From Streptomyces sp. 549 (lineage in GTDB: Bacteria; Actinomycetota; Actinomycetes; Streptomycetales; Streptomycetaceae): DNA of 64,000 bases. Made by a program: the position numbers and the translations under genes. The stretch is taken from positions 329,719-393,718 of the forward strand of contig NZ_JASKMT010000003.1 of NCBI RefSeq assembly GCF_030124175.1, written 5' to 3'. Each line of letters starts with the position of its first letter. Within the stretch, counting starts at the first letter, position 1. A model generated the notes under the pieces. The model saw nothing but the letters and a program-made list of their open reading frames with translations, was not told the DNA's origin and ran no database searches. Shown here in pieces: positions 39,364 to 47,592 of the stretch.

Positions 39364-39530
39364 GCGGCGGATTCCAGGTCGGACCTGCGGAGGTCGGATC
39401 CTGGCTCAGACGGGGGACTTTCAGCCAGGTGACCAACACCAGCTGCTGGAAAGGCAGAGCCCCGCCCCGGAATAGAACTCGGTCAGCTTCCACCAGCCTG
39501 TTGCGACAACCTTGCGAGGAGGTCCTGCAC

Positions 39531-39578
39531 CTCCTGAAATGCATCGCGCCTCCTGAAATGCACCGCACCTCACGATGC
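39531..39578. repeat. Imperfect 19-bp tandem repeat
   Basis: Two close copies of CTCCTGAAATGCAYCGCRC and a third degenerate copy (CTCACGATGCA). Upstream of the frameshifted secreted-protein gene. Confidence 0.65.
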
Positions 39579-39647
39579 AAGCCCTGCCCAGGGCGCTCTC
39601 CATCGAGCCGGTGTAGCTCAGATTCACCTCAAGTATTCGACATCATA

Positions 39648-39677
39648 TTGACCGTGACCAGACAGACACCCTAGGTT
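39648..39677 (+). promoter_or_regulatory. Promoter for the secreted-protein/lipoprotein pair
   Basis: TTGACC (39648-39653) and TAGGTT (39672-39677) with 18-base spacing, a strong Streptomyces vegetative promoter match, about 85 bases before the GTG start at 39764. Confidence 0.65.
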
Positions 39678-39763
39678 TCGTCAATCAAAACGGGGGCGGA
39701 CCATGGGGGAAGTAGGCACCGCTTGCCGTGTCCTCACACAGACACCGGACCAGGGGGAACCAC

Positions 39764-40169
39764 GTGAGCAACAGACAGAGGACCACAGGCTTACGCAGCA
39801 TCGCGGGAGGGGCCATATGTGCCCTTGCGGCTAGAGCTCTACCGCAGATGGCGCCCCATGGTGGAGACCGGCGTCACCACCGAGAAGAAGCTGAGCAAAC
39901 GACCCGAATGGAACAAGGGAAAGGGCGCCGGCAAGCGCTGCGGCGACTTGACGACCGGTACCTGGTCAAGAACCAGCTCGAGCGGTAAGAGCTACTCGCT
40001 CTCCACTGGCGTGAAGATCCAGAAGATCATCGGCATTGATCTCAGCACCAGCCGCAACTACGCCTCCAACTCGAAGCTCACCTACAGCCTCAGCAAGTCC
40101 ACCAGGATGCTCTGCGGCAACAACGAGAAACCGGGACAGGCAAGCAAGATCGCGCAGTACCGCAACTAA
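39764..40169 (+). pseudogene. Secreted protein gene broken by a +1 frameshift
   Basis: A GTG (39764) after GGGGGAACC starts a signal peptide, VSNRQRTTGLRSIAGGAICA and on to ALAARALPQMAP. In that frame the sequence then becomes nonsense. From base 39858 a different frame continues as a plausible mature protein (VETGVTTEKKLSKRPEWNKG, then Ser/Thr/Lys-rich, two Cys, to the stop at 40169). Removing one C from the CCCC run at 39854-39857 joins the two halves into an unbroken 134-residue secreted protein. It is either a true frameshift mutation, a sequencing error in the run, or programmed slippage. Codon 10 is a rare TTA. The mature protein is not recognised. Confidence 0.7.
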
Positions 40170-40180
40170 GGAAGGGCGCT

Positions 40181-40885
40181 GTGCCAAGCGTAACGGAAGC
40201 CCGCCGGCCCATGCCCCGAGCATGCCCCCGGCGGGCCTCCCGCTCAGCGGGACTGATACTGGCCACCACCGCATTCCTCCTCACCTCCTGCATGCTGACC
40301 AACGAGGACAGAAAGACGCACAGAGAGGATGAAGGGCCACTCTCGTCGCAAGCGTACGGAATTCTCCTGTCAGCCCACGCACCTGAATCCCAACCCTGGG
40401 ATGCGGCCTTCGGCGGCCATCAACTGTGCACCACCGACGGCTCCGCCATCGAGATCGAAAATTTTCGCCTGAAAACAGAGGTGAACCCCCTCAAGAAGGA
40501 ACTGAGGCTGCGAACCCTACGCCCCAGCGATTTACGCCCTGGCTGGGAAGACGAAGATTCCAACATGTACAACGTGAAGTACAGCAGCGTCGGAAGACTT
40601 CCGGACACCCAGGACGGCCGCCTCCCAGGAACCATCACTCAGGCGAAGCCGGGCTTGAAGATCACCCAGAACTGCGACCAGGTAGAAATCGAGAACGGAT
40701 ACACCGAACTCTTCGTCCAGTTCAAGGTAGGAAAGCGCGGAGCCTACATGAACAACATGTGGATCGACTACCGCGCCAACGGCAAACCCTACACTCTGGA
40801 CCTCGAATGGGGCGCCATCGCCTGCGGCGACGACATCCCCCTCATCGACGGCCAGGACTACTGCGAGGAAGAAGAAGACGGCTGA
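40181..40885 (+). CDS. Lipoprotein of unknown function (TTA-containing)
   Basis: A 234-residue lipoprotein starting at GTG 40181 with AAGGAAGGG upstream. The signal peptide ends in lipobox LTSC (about residues 34-37) after a long basic N-region. The mature part has four further Cys and ends in a very acidic EEEEDG tail. No family is recognised. It lies 11 bases after the frameshifted secreted-protein gene, so the two probably form one unit. Codon 118 (40532-40534) is TTA, so translation may depend on the bldA tRNA. Lower GC and less biased codon use than neighbours suggest recent acquisition. Confidence 0.85.
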   Translation: MPSVTEARRPMPRACPRRASRSAGLILATTAFLLTSCMLTNEDRKTHREDEGPLSSQAYGILLSAHAPESQPWDAAFGGHQLCTTDGSAIEIENFRLKTEVNPLKKELRLRTLRPSDLRPGWEDEDSNMYNVKYSSVGRLPDTQDGRLPGTITQAKPGLKITQNCDQVEIENGYTELFVQFKVGKRGAYMNNMWIDYRANGKPYTLDLEWGAIACGDDIPLIDGQDYCEEEEDG

Positions 40886-40967
40886 ACGTTTCGAAAGCTC
40901 GGCTGTAGACCTGACATCCGCGGTGCCGAGAACGGCGGCTTGCCCGCTCAACCACGGGGCGCGCGGC

Positions 40968-41825
40968 TCAGGTTGGGAACTCCCCCAGCCAGGTGCCCTG
41001 CACCAGGTGCTTGGGGATGTACTCCGACTCCACCTCGATCGGGAAACCGGCGTCCTTCGCCAGACACGCCATCGCCAGCGGCCCGAGGGCGATCGCACCC
41101 GCCGAGCTGGTTGCCCGTTCCTCGTCCGCCGTCCAGTACTCCTTGTGCAGCTCCAACGCCTGCTTCAGCGCCGCGTTGAAACCCTCGTGATCCTGACGAA
41201 AATACCGATAGAACAGATTCAGCGGCGGATACAGAATCTTCAGCATCAGCTCACGACTGGCCACCCGAACTCTGGCCGGATCCGTCCCCTCGAACGCTGA
41301 GGTGAACTTGTCGCCGAAGTTCGGACCCTCCTGCCAGTAGGTCTGCAACGCGTCTACCCAGTGGTAGATGTACTCGTCGTACACCGCCCCTGAATCCCGC
41401 AGCAGTTGCAGGGGAACGTGGCTCAATCGCGTCATCCGCCCCTGCTCACGGCAGATGAGCGCGAGGTAGTAGGCCGTCAGCCAGTTTCCGGCGTCAGTGA
41501 AATGCTGTGGGCCCGTCGCCGGGATGGACAACTCCTTCCCAGCGATCCGGCATCCCGCTGAACCTTCGACCCGTACCCCCGCTTCGAACAAGGCAGAACC
41601 CACCTGCATCACCGAAACGCACGCTTCCCACGTCTCCAACTCGCCAGCCGGCGGATCGATGGCGCAACGTACCGCCAGATAAGCAGTGTTGGAGTCAAGC
41701 GCCATACCGAAGGACCGAGGATGGGCCGTGAGGGAGTCAATGCTCTCCCTCGCGTCCAGACTCAGAATGTCGGCGACAGCCTTGAGGTTTCCTTCGGGAA
41801 AGGGATGCCTGGGCACTCTCTCCAC
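40968..41825 (-). CDS. Imm49-family immunity protein
   Basis: A 285-residue soluble protein that resembles, from memory, the immunity 49 family along its full length: LETWEACVSVMQVGSALFEA, PATGPQHFTDAGNWLTAYYL, DEYIYHWVDALQTYW, RELMLKILYPPLNLFYRYFR and FPIEVESEYIPK. Such proteins neutralise polymorphic toxins of neighbouring genes. It begins 10 bases after the toxin stop; GTG 41825 is chosen because GGGAG lies at proper distance, while GTG 41831 abuts it. It should block the nuclease toxin encoded next door; that pairing is inference from position. Confidence 0.85.
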   Translation of the reverse strand: MERVPRHPFPEGNLKAVADILSLDARESIDSLTAHPRSFGMALDSNTAYLAVRCAIDPPAGELETWEACVSVMQVGSALFEAGVRVEGSAGCRIAGKELSIPATGPQHFTDAGNWLTAYYLALICREQGRMTRLSHVPLQLLRDSGAVYDEYIYHWVDALQTYWQEGPNFGDKFTSAFEGTDPARVRVASRELMLKILYPPLNLFYRYFRQDHEGFNAALKQALELHKEYWTADEERATSSAGAIALGPLAMACLAKDAGFPIEVESEYIPKHLVQGTWLGEFPT

Positions 41826-41835
41826 AACCACTCCC

Positions 41836-44775
41836 TTAATCGATCTTGAACTGCTTCATCTGGTAACCACCATATCGAGAGCCGTTCGGGTCGGCCTTGA
41901 CCAGGACGTAGTCTACTTTTCCGCTGTCAAGAGCGATGCGCAGTTCCCTGGCGAGCGCGACCTCCTCCGCATCGATCCGCGTCCTGGTACGCATCTCCTG
42001 CAGGATGGTCTCGAAGTACTCTCGGGTTCCCTGCATTACGCGGCGGCCGTTGAGGCCGTTGCGGTCGCCCAGTTGGGCCTTGGTGGAGCCCTTGGCCTCG
42101 ACGACCACGTAACGCCCGTCGGGCCCCTTCCAGATCTGGTCGAAGCGGTTGTTGCCGGTGGCCTTGTTGTCGACGCGGGTGAAGTCCGGGTAGTGGTCCG
42201 GCATGGCGTGGTACTCGGCGGCCAGGTCGCCGAGCTTCTCGCTGTTGAGGTTGGAATCCCTGTGCTTCGGGCTGTGGTCGGCTTCGGCGCGTTCGACCGC
42301 TGCCTGGTTCTCGGGTGTCGGGTCGGCCTTGTGGGCTTCCCTTGTCTTCGCGAGGTCCTTCTCCGCCAACTGGTCAGCGTCGATGGCCTCCTGCCGACGC
42401 GCGGCAGCGTCCTCCAGCGTCTGCACGTGCTCCGGCCGGACGGAGGCACGGTCGCCCAGCACACCGTTGCCGTCGAGGTAACGGGGCGGGGAGGCGGGCG
42501 GCATGTCGCTGGCGGCGATCCACCGGGGACCGCCGGGCGCGTTGACGTCCCACCTCAGCTGCGGCAGCAGGTCACCGAAGGCGTCCGGCGTCTCGACACT
42601 GCGGCGGTGACCGACCTTGTTGTAGTACTGCTCGAACCACTTCCCGTCCGGGGCGTTCGCCAGGTCGAGCTGGTGGCGGACGACCTCCTCCGGGGTCATG
42701 CCGGTGCGGTCCGTCGGCAGCGGGGAGGCGTCGTCGGCCGTGCGGCCGGCGGCCGGGACGGCGCCGGGGTCGTCCGGCAGCGCACCCGCTCCGGGCGGGC
42801 CGTCCGACAGCCCCTGGCCGCCGGTGGGTCCGTCCGGCAGAGCGCCCGAGGGCGGGCCGTCGAAGCCGCCCGCCACGGGGCCGCCGGGAGGACCGCCCGT
42901 GCCGCCGCGCCCGGCGTTGTCGGCTGCGCCGCCCGCCGGGCCGCCGCCCGGGGTCTCCCGGGCGGCGCCGCCGGGCAGGCCGTCGCCGGTCGGGCCGGTG
43001 GGACCGTTGGGCCCGCCGCCGGTGCCGTCCTGCCGGTAGCCGGCGGTCGGCCCGTCCGGCCCGAAGCCGCCGGGTCCCGTGCCTCCGGGCACGGTGCTGC
43101 CCGGCACGGTGCTGCCCGGGACAGTGGACCCCGGCGCGGTGCTGCCGGGGGTTGTGCCGGGGACCTCGCGAGGGCCGCCGGGCAGGTTGTCGCCGAGGCC
43201 CGGAACCGGGCCGCCCGGGGTGAGGTCGCCGGCTGCGCTGCCGGGTGCGCGGTCGCCGCCGCCGACCGACACCAGTTCCGGCTCCCGCACAGCGGCGTTG
43301 TCGACCACGTTGCCGGCCGGGTTCGCGGGACCACCGGCCGGGTTCGCAGCGTTGTCGGCCGCGCCCGCGGGGTTGCCTGCCGGGTTGCCGCCGTCGAGCA
43401 CCGCCCGGTCGCCCGCGGACGGTTCGACCATGGCGTTGTCGCCGGACTGGACGGGTCGGCCGCCCGGGTCGAGCAGGCTGCCGTCGGGCGTCAGCAGGTT
43501 GCCGTCGGGCAGCTTCACCGAGCCGTCGGGGATCTCCACGGCGGTGCGGCCCGGCGGCAGTTCGGGCAGCGGGCCGGTCTGCGGGATCACCTGGCCGTCG
43601 GGCAGGGCGAGACGGCCGTCGGGCAGTTCGATGGCCTTGATGGTGGTGAGGCCCTTGAGGCCCGCCGTCACGTCGCCGATCTTCGGCAGGGCGCCGAGGG
43701 TGGCGGAGACGCCCTTGCCGATGTAGGTCATGGGGTCGGCGATGTGGCCGACCTTGCCTGCGGCGTTGGCGATCTTCCCGGCCGTGCCGGTCTTCGCGAC
43801 GAGGCCGGCTCCGCCGGTGCCGATGGTGGTGACGACGTTGAAGACGACCAGTCCGGCGGCGCGGGCCGGGTCCTTGCCCCACTCGTCCCACGCCACCAGG
43901 GACTTGCCGACCTCCTTGGTGGTGTTCATGCTCTCGTCGACCCAGTCCTTGACCGCGCCGTCGGGCAGGAACTGGGTGGCGAGCAGGGCACCGGGGGTGG
44001 AGAGCACGGCGAGGCCGGTGGCGAGCTGACCGAGGCCCTTCCAGGACTCCTTGAAGGTGTCCCAGCCCTGGAGGCCGACGAGTCCGCCCAGGCCGACCAG
44101 GGTGCCCCAGACGCCGTCGACGATGAACCCGTCCCACACGAAGCTCTTGAGGTGGTGGTGCACCTCGTACCAGTGGCGCTTCTCCTCGACGGCCTTGCCC
44201 CAGGGCGTCTCCCCGGCCTGCCTCATGTCGTCGACGCTGAAGCCGTACATGTTCTCGGCGCCGGTGCCGTCGTCCGCCGCCCACTGGGTGCCGCCGACCA
44301 GACGGGTGATCTTGTTGGCGGCGGCGCGCTCGGCGGCCCAGAACTCGGCGACGGCGGTGGAGATGTCCTGGAGCAGGTCGTTGTTGCGGTCGGTCTTGTC
44401 GCCGTCGTACTGCCAGTCGTCGTCGTCCTTGATGGAGTTGACGAACGCCGTCGCCTCCCCCTTGAGGCGGCGCAGCTTGGCGACGATGGGACGCGCCTCG
44501 GTCGCGAAACCGTCGAGCGCGGTGCCGACCTTCTCCAGGTCGTCCGCGAAGTCGTCGGCCCGGTCCGAGACCGGCTTGGTCGTGGCGAACAACTGGTCGG
44601 CCTCGGGGGCGTCGTAGAACGCCTTGAGGCCCTGGAAGTCGGTGTGGATGCGCGAGCCGGTGCTGCGAATGGTCCGCGCGTCGCCCTTCAACGCCGAGGC
44701 GTCCTGCTCCAGTTGCTCCAGGTTTCCGGTGAACTCCGGTATGCCGGAGGGGTCCACCCGCTCGACGCCGCTCAC
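41836..44775 (-). CDS. Type VII-secreted polymorphic toxin with PD-(D/E)XK nuclease C-terminus
   Basis: A 979-residue modular protein without a signal peptide. Residues 1-200 are helical, in the style of WXG/LXG secretion domains (GLKAFYDAPEADQLF). A hydrophobic stretch at about 215-350 is followed by short repeated LPDG/PDG units (about 380-440). A Pro/Gly-rich linker follows to about residue 690. The C-terminal module holds D879 in RFDQIWKGPDG and E893-x-K895 in VVVEAKGS, the PD-(D/E)XK nuclease signature. So this is probably an exported DNase effector, adapted by DUF6507 and Esx partners and neutralised by the Imm49 protein. It overlaps the DUF6507 gene by ATGA. Confidence 0.85.
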   Translation of the reverse strand: MSGVERVDPSGIPEFTGNLEQLEQDASALKGDARTIRSTGSRIHTDFQGLKAFYDAPEADQLFATTKPVSDRADDFADDLEKVGTALDGFATEARPIVAKLRRLKGEATAFVNSIKDDDDWQYDGDKTDRNNDLLQDISTAVAEFWAAERAAANKITRLVGGTQWAADDGTGAENMYGFSVDDMRQAGETPWGKAVEEKRHWYEVHHHLKSFVWDGFIVDGVWGTLVGLGGLVGLQGWDTFKESWKGLGQLATGLAVLSTPGALLATQFLPDGAVKDWVDESMNTTKEVGKSLVAWDEWGKDPARAAGLVVFNVVTTIGTGGAGLVAKTGTAGKIANAAGKVGHIADPMTYIGKGVSATLGALPKIGDVTAGLKGLTTIKAIELPDGRLALPDGQVIPQTGPLPELPPGRTAVEIPDGSVKLPDGNLLTPDGSLLDPGGRPVQSGDNAMVEPSAGDRAVLDGGNPAGNPAGAADNAANPAGGPANPAGNVVDNAAVREPELVSVGGGDRAPGSAAGDLTPGGPVPGLGDNLPGGPREVPGTTPGSTAPGSTVPGSTVPGSTVPGGTGPGGFGPDGPTAGYRQDGTGGGPNGPTGPTGDGLPGGAARETPGGGPAGGAADNAGRGGTGGPPGGPVAGGFDGPPSGALPDGPTGGQGLSDGPPGAGALPDDPGAVPAAGRTADDASPLPTDRTGMTPEEVVRHQLDLANAPDGKWFEQYYNKVGHRRSVETPDAFGDLLPQLRWDVNAPGGPRWIAASDMPPASPPRYLDGNGVLGDRASVRPEHVQTLEDAAARRQEAIDADQLAEKDLAKTREAHKADPTPENQAAVERAEADHSPKHRDSNLNSEKLGDLAAEYHAMPDHYPDFTRVDNKATGNNRFDQIWKGPDGRYVVVEAKGSTKAQLGDRNGLNGRRVMQGTREYFETILQEMRTRTRIDAEEVALARELRIALDSGKVDYVLVKADPNGSRYGGYQMKQFKID

Positions 44776-45164
44776 TTGTCGGGTCCTCCGTTGCCGCCGT
44801 TGCCGCCCTTGCCGAGGTTGAGGTCGGGGGCCTTGAGCGCCTCCCGCTGGGCCTCCTCGGCCATGGCGAGGTCACCGGCCAGGTAGGCCTTGGTGGCGTT
44901 GGTGGCGCCTTCCAGGGACTTGCCGGACCGTGCGGCGACGAACTGCAGGTCCTTCTGCGTCCCCTCCGCGAACTGTGCCAGCGCGGCACCGACCAGGCCG
45001 GCTTCCGGGCGCTCTCCGCCCATGGCGAGCGTGCCTGCCGACTTGGCGGCGCTCTCCAGGTTGTCGCTGTAGGACTTGACCTTCTTCTCCAGGCCCCTGG
45101 CGACCTCGGCGGTCTTCTCCAGCGCCCCGCTGATCCCCTCAGGCTTGAGATCCCAGCCCGACAC
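44772..45164 (-). CDS. DUF6507-like helical partner of the toxin
   Basis: A 130-residue helical protein beginning MSGWDLKPEGISGALEKTAE, which resembles the DUF6507 family of Streptomyces ESX loci (recalled). It has the size and helix-rich make-up of a WXG100-like secretion partner, with a Gly/Asn-rich tail. It overlaps the toxin gene by four bases, so it probably pairs with the toxin's N-terminal domain for export, as small partners do for LXG toxins. Confidence 0.75.
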   Translation of the reverse strand: MSGWDLKPEGISGALEKTAEVARGLEKKVKSYSDNLESAAKSAGTLAMGGERPEAGLVGAALAQFAEGTQKDLQFVAARSGKSLEGATNATKAYLAGDLAMAEEAQREALKAPDLNLGKGGNGGNGGPDK

Positions 45165-45220
45165 GGCCTACCCCCACTTCCCCCGAAACGGGTCCTCCTC
45201 GGTTCCGGCGCCCTGACCGG

Positions 45221-45529
45221 TCAGCCGATTCCGTCCACTGCCGACTTGGCCCGCTGCAGGGTCTGCTGCGCGGTGCCGTCGTTCTTCTCCAGCGTGGTGC
45301 GCAGCAGCTTGATGATGGCCCGCACCTCGTTGGCCGAGCGGTTCCAGCGCTGCTCGGCGCCGTGGTACTGCTCGGAGACGCCGTCGGCCTGGAAGTCGGC
45401 CATCGCCGCCTTCACCTGCCGGTCGCGGTCGCCGATGACCTGCTCCAGCTGCCCGATGATGCCCTGCAGGCTGCCCTGCACCTCACCGGAGGCCGCGGTG
45501 TCGTAGCTGCGGCGGTCCTCACCAGCCAT
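45221..45529 (-). CDS. ESAT-6/WXG100-family protein (Esx)
   Basis: A 102-residue helical hairpin protein. The turn region carries Trp in EQRWNRSANEVR at about residues 61-72, in the place of the WXG motif (here W-N-R). The N-terminal half has the expected long helix (SLQGIIGQLEQVIGDRD). Such proteins are exported as dimers by EccC. It is 18 bases downstream of its partner gene; the two are likely cotranscribed and heterodimerise like EsxA/EsxB. ATG 45529 has GGGGGAG upstream. Confidence 0.88.
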   Translation of the reverse strand: MAGEDRRSYDTAASGEVQGSLQGIIGQLEQVIGDRDRQVKAAMADFQADGVSEQYHGAEQRWNRSANEVRAIIKLLRTTLEKNDGTAQQTLQRAKSAVDGIG

Positions 45530-45547
45530 GGTTTCTCCCCCTTGAGG

Positions 45548-45886
45548 TCAGCGGCCGGAGAACCGGGCCGCGTCGAAGTTGGCCGACGCCATCGACTGAC
45601 GCGCGTTGTCCGCGGTCTCCTGCTCACCCGAGCCGAAGGCCTGCTCCATGCCGGACTGGCCACCGAGGATCGAGCTGAGCGCGCCGTTGAGCGAGGCGGT
45701 GATCTCGTCGGAGTTGGCCTTGAAGGCGTCGAAGGCCTGCCGGCCGGCGCCGTTGAACTTGCCCTCCAACGGCTGTGCCGCGACGACGAGTTGCTTGATG
45801 AGGGTGCCCAGGTCGGTGGACGATCCGCGCGACTGCTTCATCAGCGTCGTCAGCGCCTGGTTCCCCATGTCGAACTTCATTCCCAC
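45548..45886 (-). CDS. ESAT-6/WXG100-family partner protein (Esx)
   Basis: A 112-residue helical protein, first of the Esx pair. It starts at GTG 45886 with GGAGGG at good spacing; the ATG two codons later (45880) is a close alternative. There is no WXG in the turn; instead it reads FNGAGRQAFDAFKANSDEIT, the FxGxG...F pattern found in the second member of actinobacterial pairs. It should heterodimerise with the downstream protein and be a substrate of the ESX machinery. Confidence 0.86.
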   Translation of the reverse strand: MGMKFDMGNQALTTLMKQSRGSSTDLGTLIKQLVVAAQPLEGKFNGAGRQAFDAFKANSDEITASLNGALSSILGGQSGMEQAFGSGEQETADNARQSMASANFDAARFSGR

Positions 45887-46296
45887 GAGCTGTGCCCTCC
45901 CGTTCGTGGTGTCCCGGTGTGCGTGGCGCACCGGCTTCCCCGTTGCCGTGCACGGTGGTTGGACGAGCGGGTGAGGCCTTCGACCCCGCCGAGCCGCCCA
46001 CCGGTACGACCTGTCATGCGTACCAACATCACAGATGCGAAGGCAACGTCCGTTCCGGGACCGAGACACATTCCACACGGATCCCTCCGGCACCGGGACT
46101 GCCCCCGCACACCCGAAGAGACGTACGAAGGACGTGCGCCGGTTCCCCTCTCCCGCCTCCCGTCCCACGAGTCACCCGGCCCACGCCTCCGTCCCCGCCA
46201 AAGCGCCAGGTCCCTGCCCGGGTAGGGAAAACCCCACCTCGGCTCACCGACGGCCCCCATGGCCCGGGAGGCCGGGGACGCGGCAGGCTGAGCACC
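45887..46296. other. Divergent control region between esx genes and kinase genes
   Basis: About 410 bases with no supported gene. It must hold the promoters for the esx/toxin unit (minus) and the kinase-regulator genes (plus). I saw no clear palindromic operator and no convincing -10/-35 pair. Confidence 0.5.
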
Positions 46297-47592
46297 ATGA
46301 GCGCCAGACCCGACCTCCCCGACCCACCGGAACCGCCAGGTCCCGCCCCCACAGCCGACACCACAGCCGACACCACCGCCACGGCCACGGCCGACAAGAG
46401 CGCCGCCGCCGCCGACCAGGACGAGCGGCTGCCCGCGCCGCGTGCCGCGCTCTCCGCCGTGACCTGGAAGGAGATCGCCCATCTGCTGGCCAACCTGCCG
46501 ATGGACCTCCTGGGCTTCGTCTACGTCTGCGTGTGGATCTTCTGCGGGGCACTGCTGTCGGTCACCGTGGTCGGGCTGCCGGTGCTGGCGCTCGGCCTGG
46601 TGGGCTGCCGCTGGTTCGGCTCCCTGGAACGGGCCAGGGCGCGCCTCCTCCTCGACGTCCGGGTGGACGACCCGTCGCCGCTGCGGGCGGCCCAGCCGGG
46701 CTTCCTCGGCTGGCTGTGGGCGCAGCTGAGCGACCCGGTGGCGTGGCGGCACGCGCTCTACTGCTTCGTGCGCTTCCCGTGGGGCGTGCTGACGTTCACG
46801 GTGGCGCTGGTGTCGCTGTTCGCGGCGTGGCCGCTGCTGCCGTGGGTGGCGCGGCTGCTGACGCTCGGCGACCGGGCGATGGTGCGCGGGCTGCTCAGCC
46901 CCTCCGACGGACTGGAGTTGCGGATCGCGGAGTTGGAGTCGGATCGGGTGACGGTGACGGACACCGCCAGCGCGGACCTGCGCCGCATCGAACGCGACCT
47001 CCACGACGGCGCACAAGCCCGACTCGTCGCCCTCGCCATGGACCTCGGCCTCGCCAAGGAGAAACTCACCGAAGACCCCGAAGCAGCCGCCCGCATGGTC
47101 GACGAAGCCCACGGCGAAGTCAAAGCCGCCCTCACCGAACTCCGCGACCTCGCCCGCGGCATCCACCCCGCCATCCTCACCGACCGCGGACTCGACGCCG
47201 CACTGTCCTCCCTCGCCGCCCGCTGCACCATCCCCGTCACCGTCACCGTCGACACCACCACCCGCCCCGCACCCGCCATCGAATCCATCACCTACTTCAC
47301 CGCCTCCGAACTCCTCCAGAACATCAGCAAACACGCCAACGCCCACCACGCCACCCTCGACCTGTGGCGCACCGACAACCGACTCCTCCTCCAAGTCACC
47401 GACAACGGCCAAGGCGGCGCAACCGCCCACCACGGCACCGGACTCGCCGGACTCGCCGAACGCCTCGACTCCGTCGACGGCCACCTCCTCATCCACAGCC
47501 CACCCGGAGGACCCACCACCATCACCGCCGGCCTCCCCTGGCGCGACCGCACCAAGACCCCCACGAACCCGCTGCCCGAGGAAACCCCATGA
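46297..47592 (+). CDS. NarL-type sensor histidine kinase 1
   Basis: A 431-residue membrane kinase. A disordered acidic N-terminus (1-45) precedes four membrane helices (about 70-185) that include the sensor-like segment PMDLLGFVYVCVWIFCG. The HisKA_3 dimerisation helix carries phospho-acceptor H236 in ERDLHDGAQARLVALAMDLG, followed by a HATPase domain with ELLQNISKHANAHH and the DNGQGG nucleotide motif. Its last 664 bases appear identical to those of the next gene. It overlaps that gene by ATGA. Partner is the response regulator at 49022. Confidence 0.93.
   Translation: MSARPDLPDPPEPPGPAPTADTTADTTATATADKSAAAADQDERLPAPRAALSAVTWKEIAHLLANLPMDLLGFVYVCVWIFCGALLSVTVVGLPVLALGLVGCRWFGSLERARARLLLDVRVDDPSPLRAAQPGFLGWLWAQLSDPVAWRHALYCFVRFPWGVLTFTVALVSLFAAWPLLPWVARLLTLGDRAMVRGLLSPSDGLELRIAELESDRVTVTDTASADLRRIERDLHDGAQARLVALAMDLGLAKEKLTEDPEAAARMVDEAHGEVKAALTELRDLARGIHPAILTDRGLDAALSSLAARCTIPVTVTVDTTTRPAPAIESITYFTASELLQNISKHANAHHATLDLWRTDNRLLLQVTDNGQGGATAHHGTGLAGLAERLDSVDGHLLIHSPPGGPTTITAGLPWRDRTKTPTNPLPEETP
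46929..47592 (+). repeat. 664-bp direct repeat, copy 1
   Basis: No difference found against 48245-48908 in the parts I compared. It covers the whole kinase core from GGAGTTGGAGTC to the stop codon; identity ends at both borders. Confidence 0.95.

Larger units (their letters stand above)
38874..39763. other. Intergenic stretch with MITE, tandem repeats and a promoter
   Basis: About 890 bases without a supported gene. It contains the 198-bp MITE-like element (39156-39353), an imperfect 19-bp tandem repeat near 39531-39578, and a promoter at 39648-39677. Base composition becomes less GC-rich from about 39.4 kb. The inverted-repeat-like piece CCTGTTGCGACAA at 39498 may be the trace of an older insertion. 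Confidence 0.7.

Noticed and set aside
45877..47496. A 539-codon minus-strand frame and a 506-codon copy at 47292-48812 with the same N-terminus
   Set aside because: They are the antisense of the two identical kinase halves; the shared sequence results from the direct repeat, not from a gene pair.
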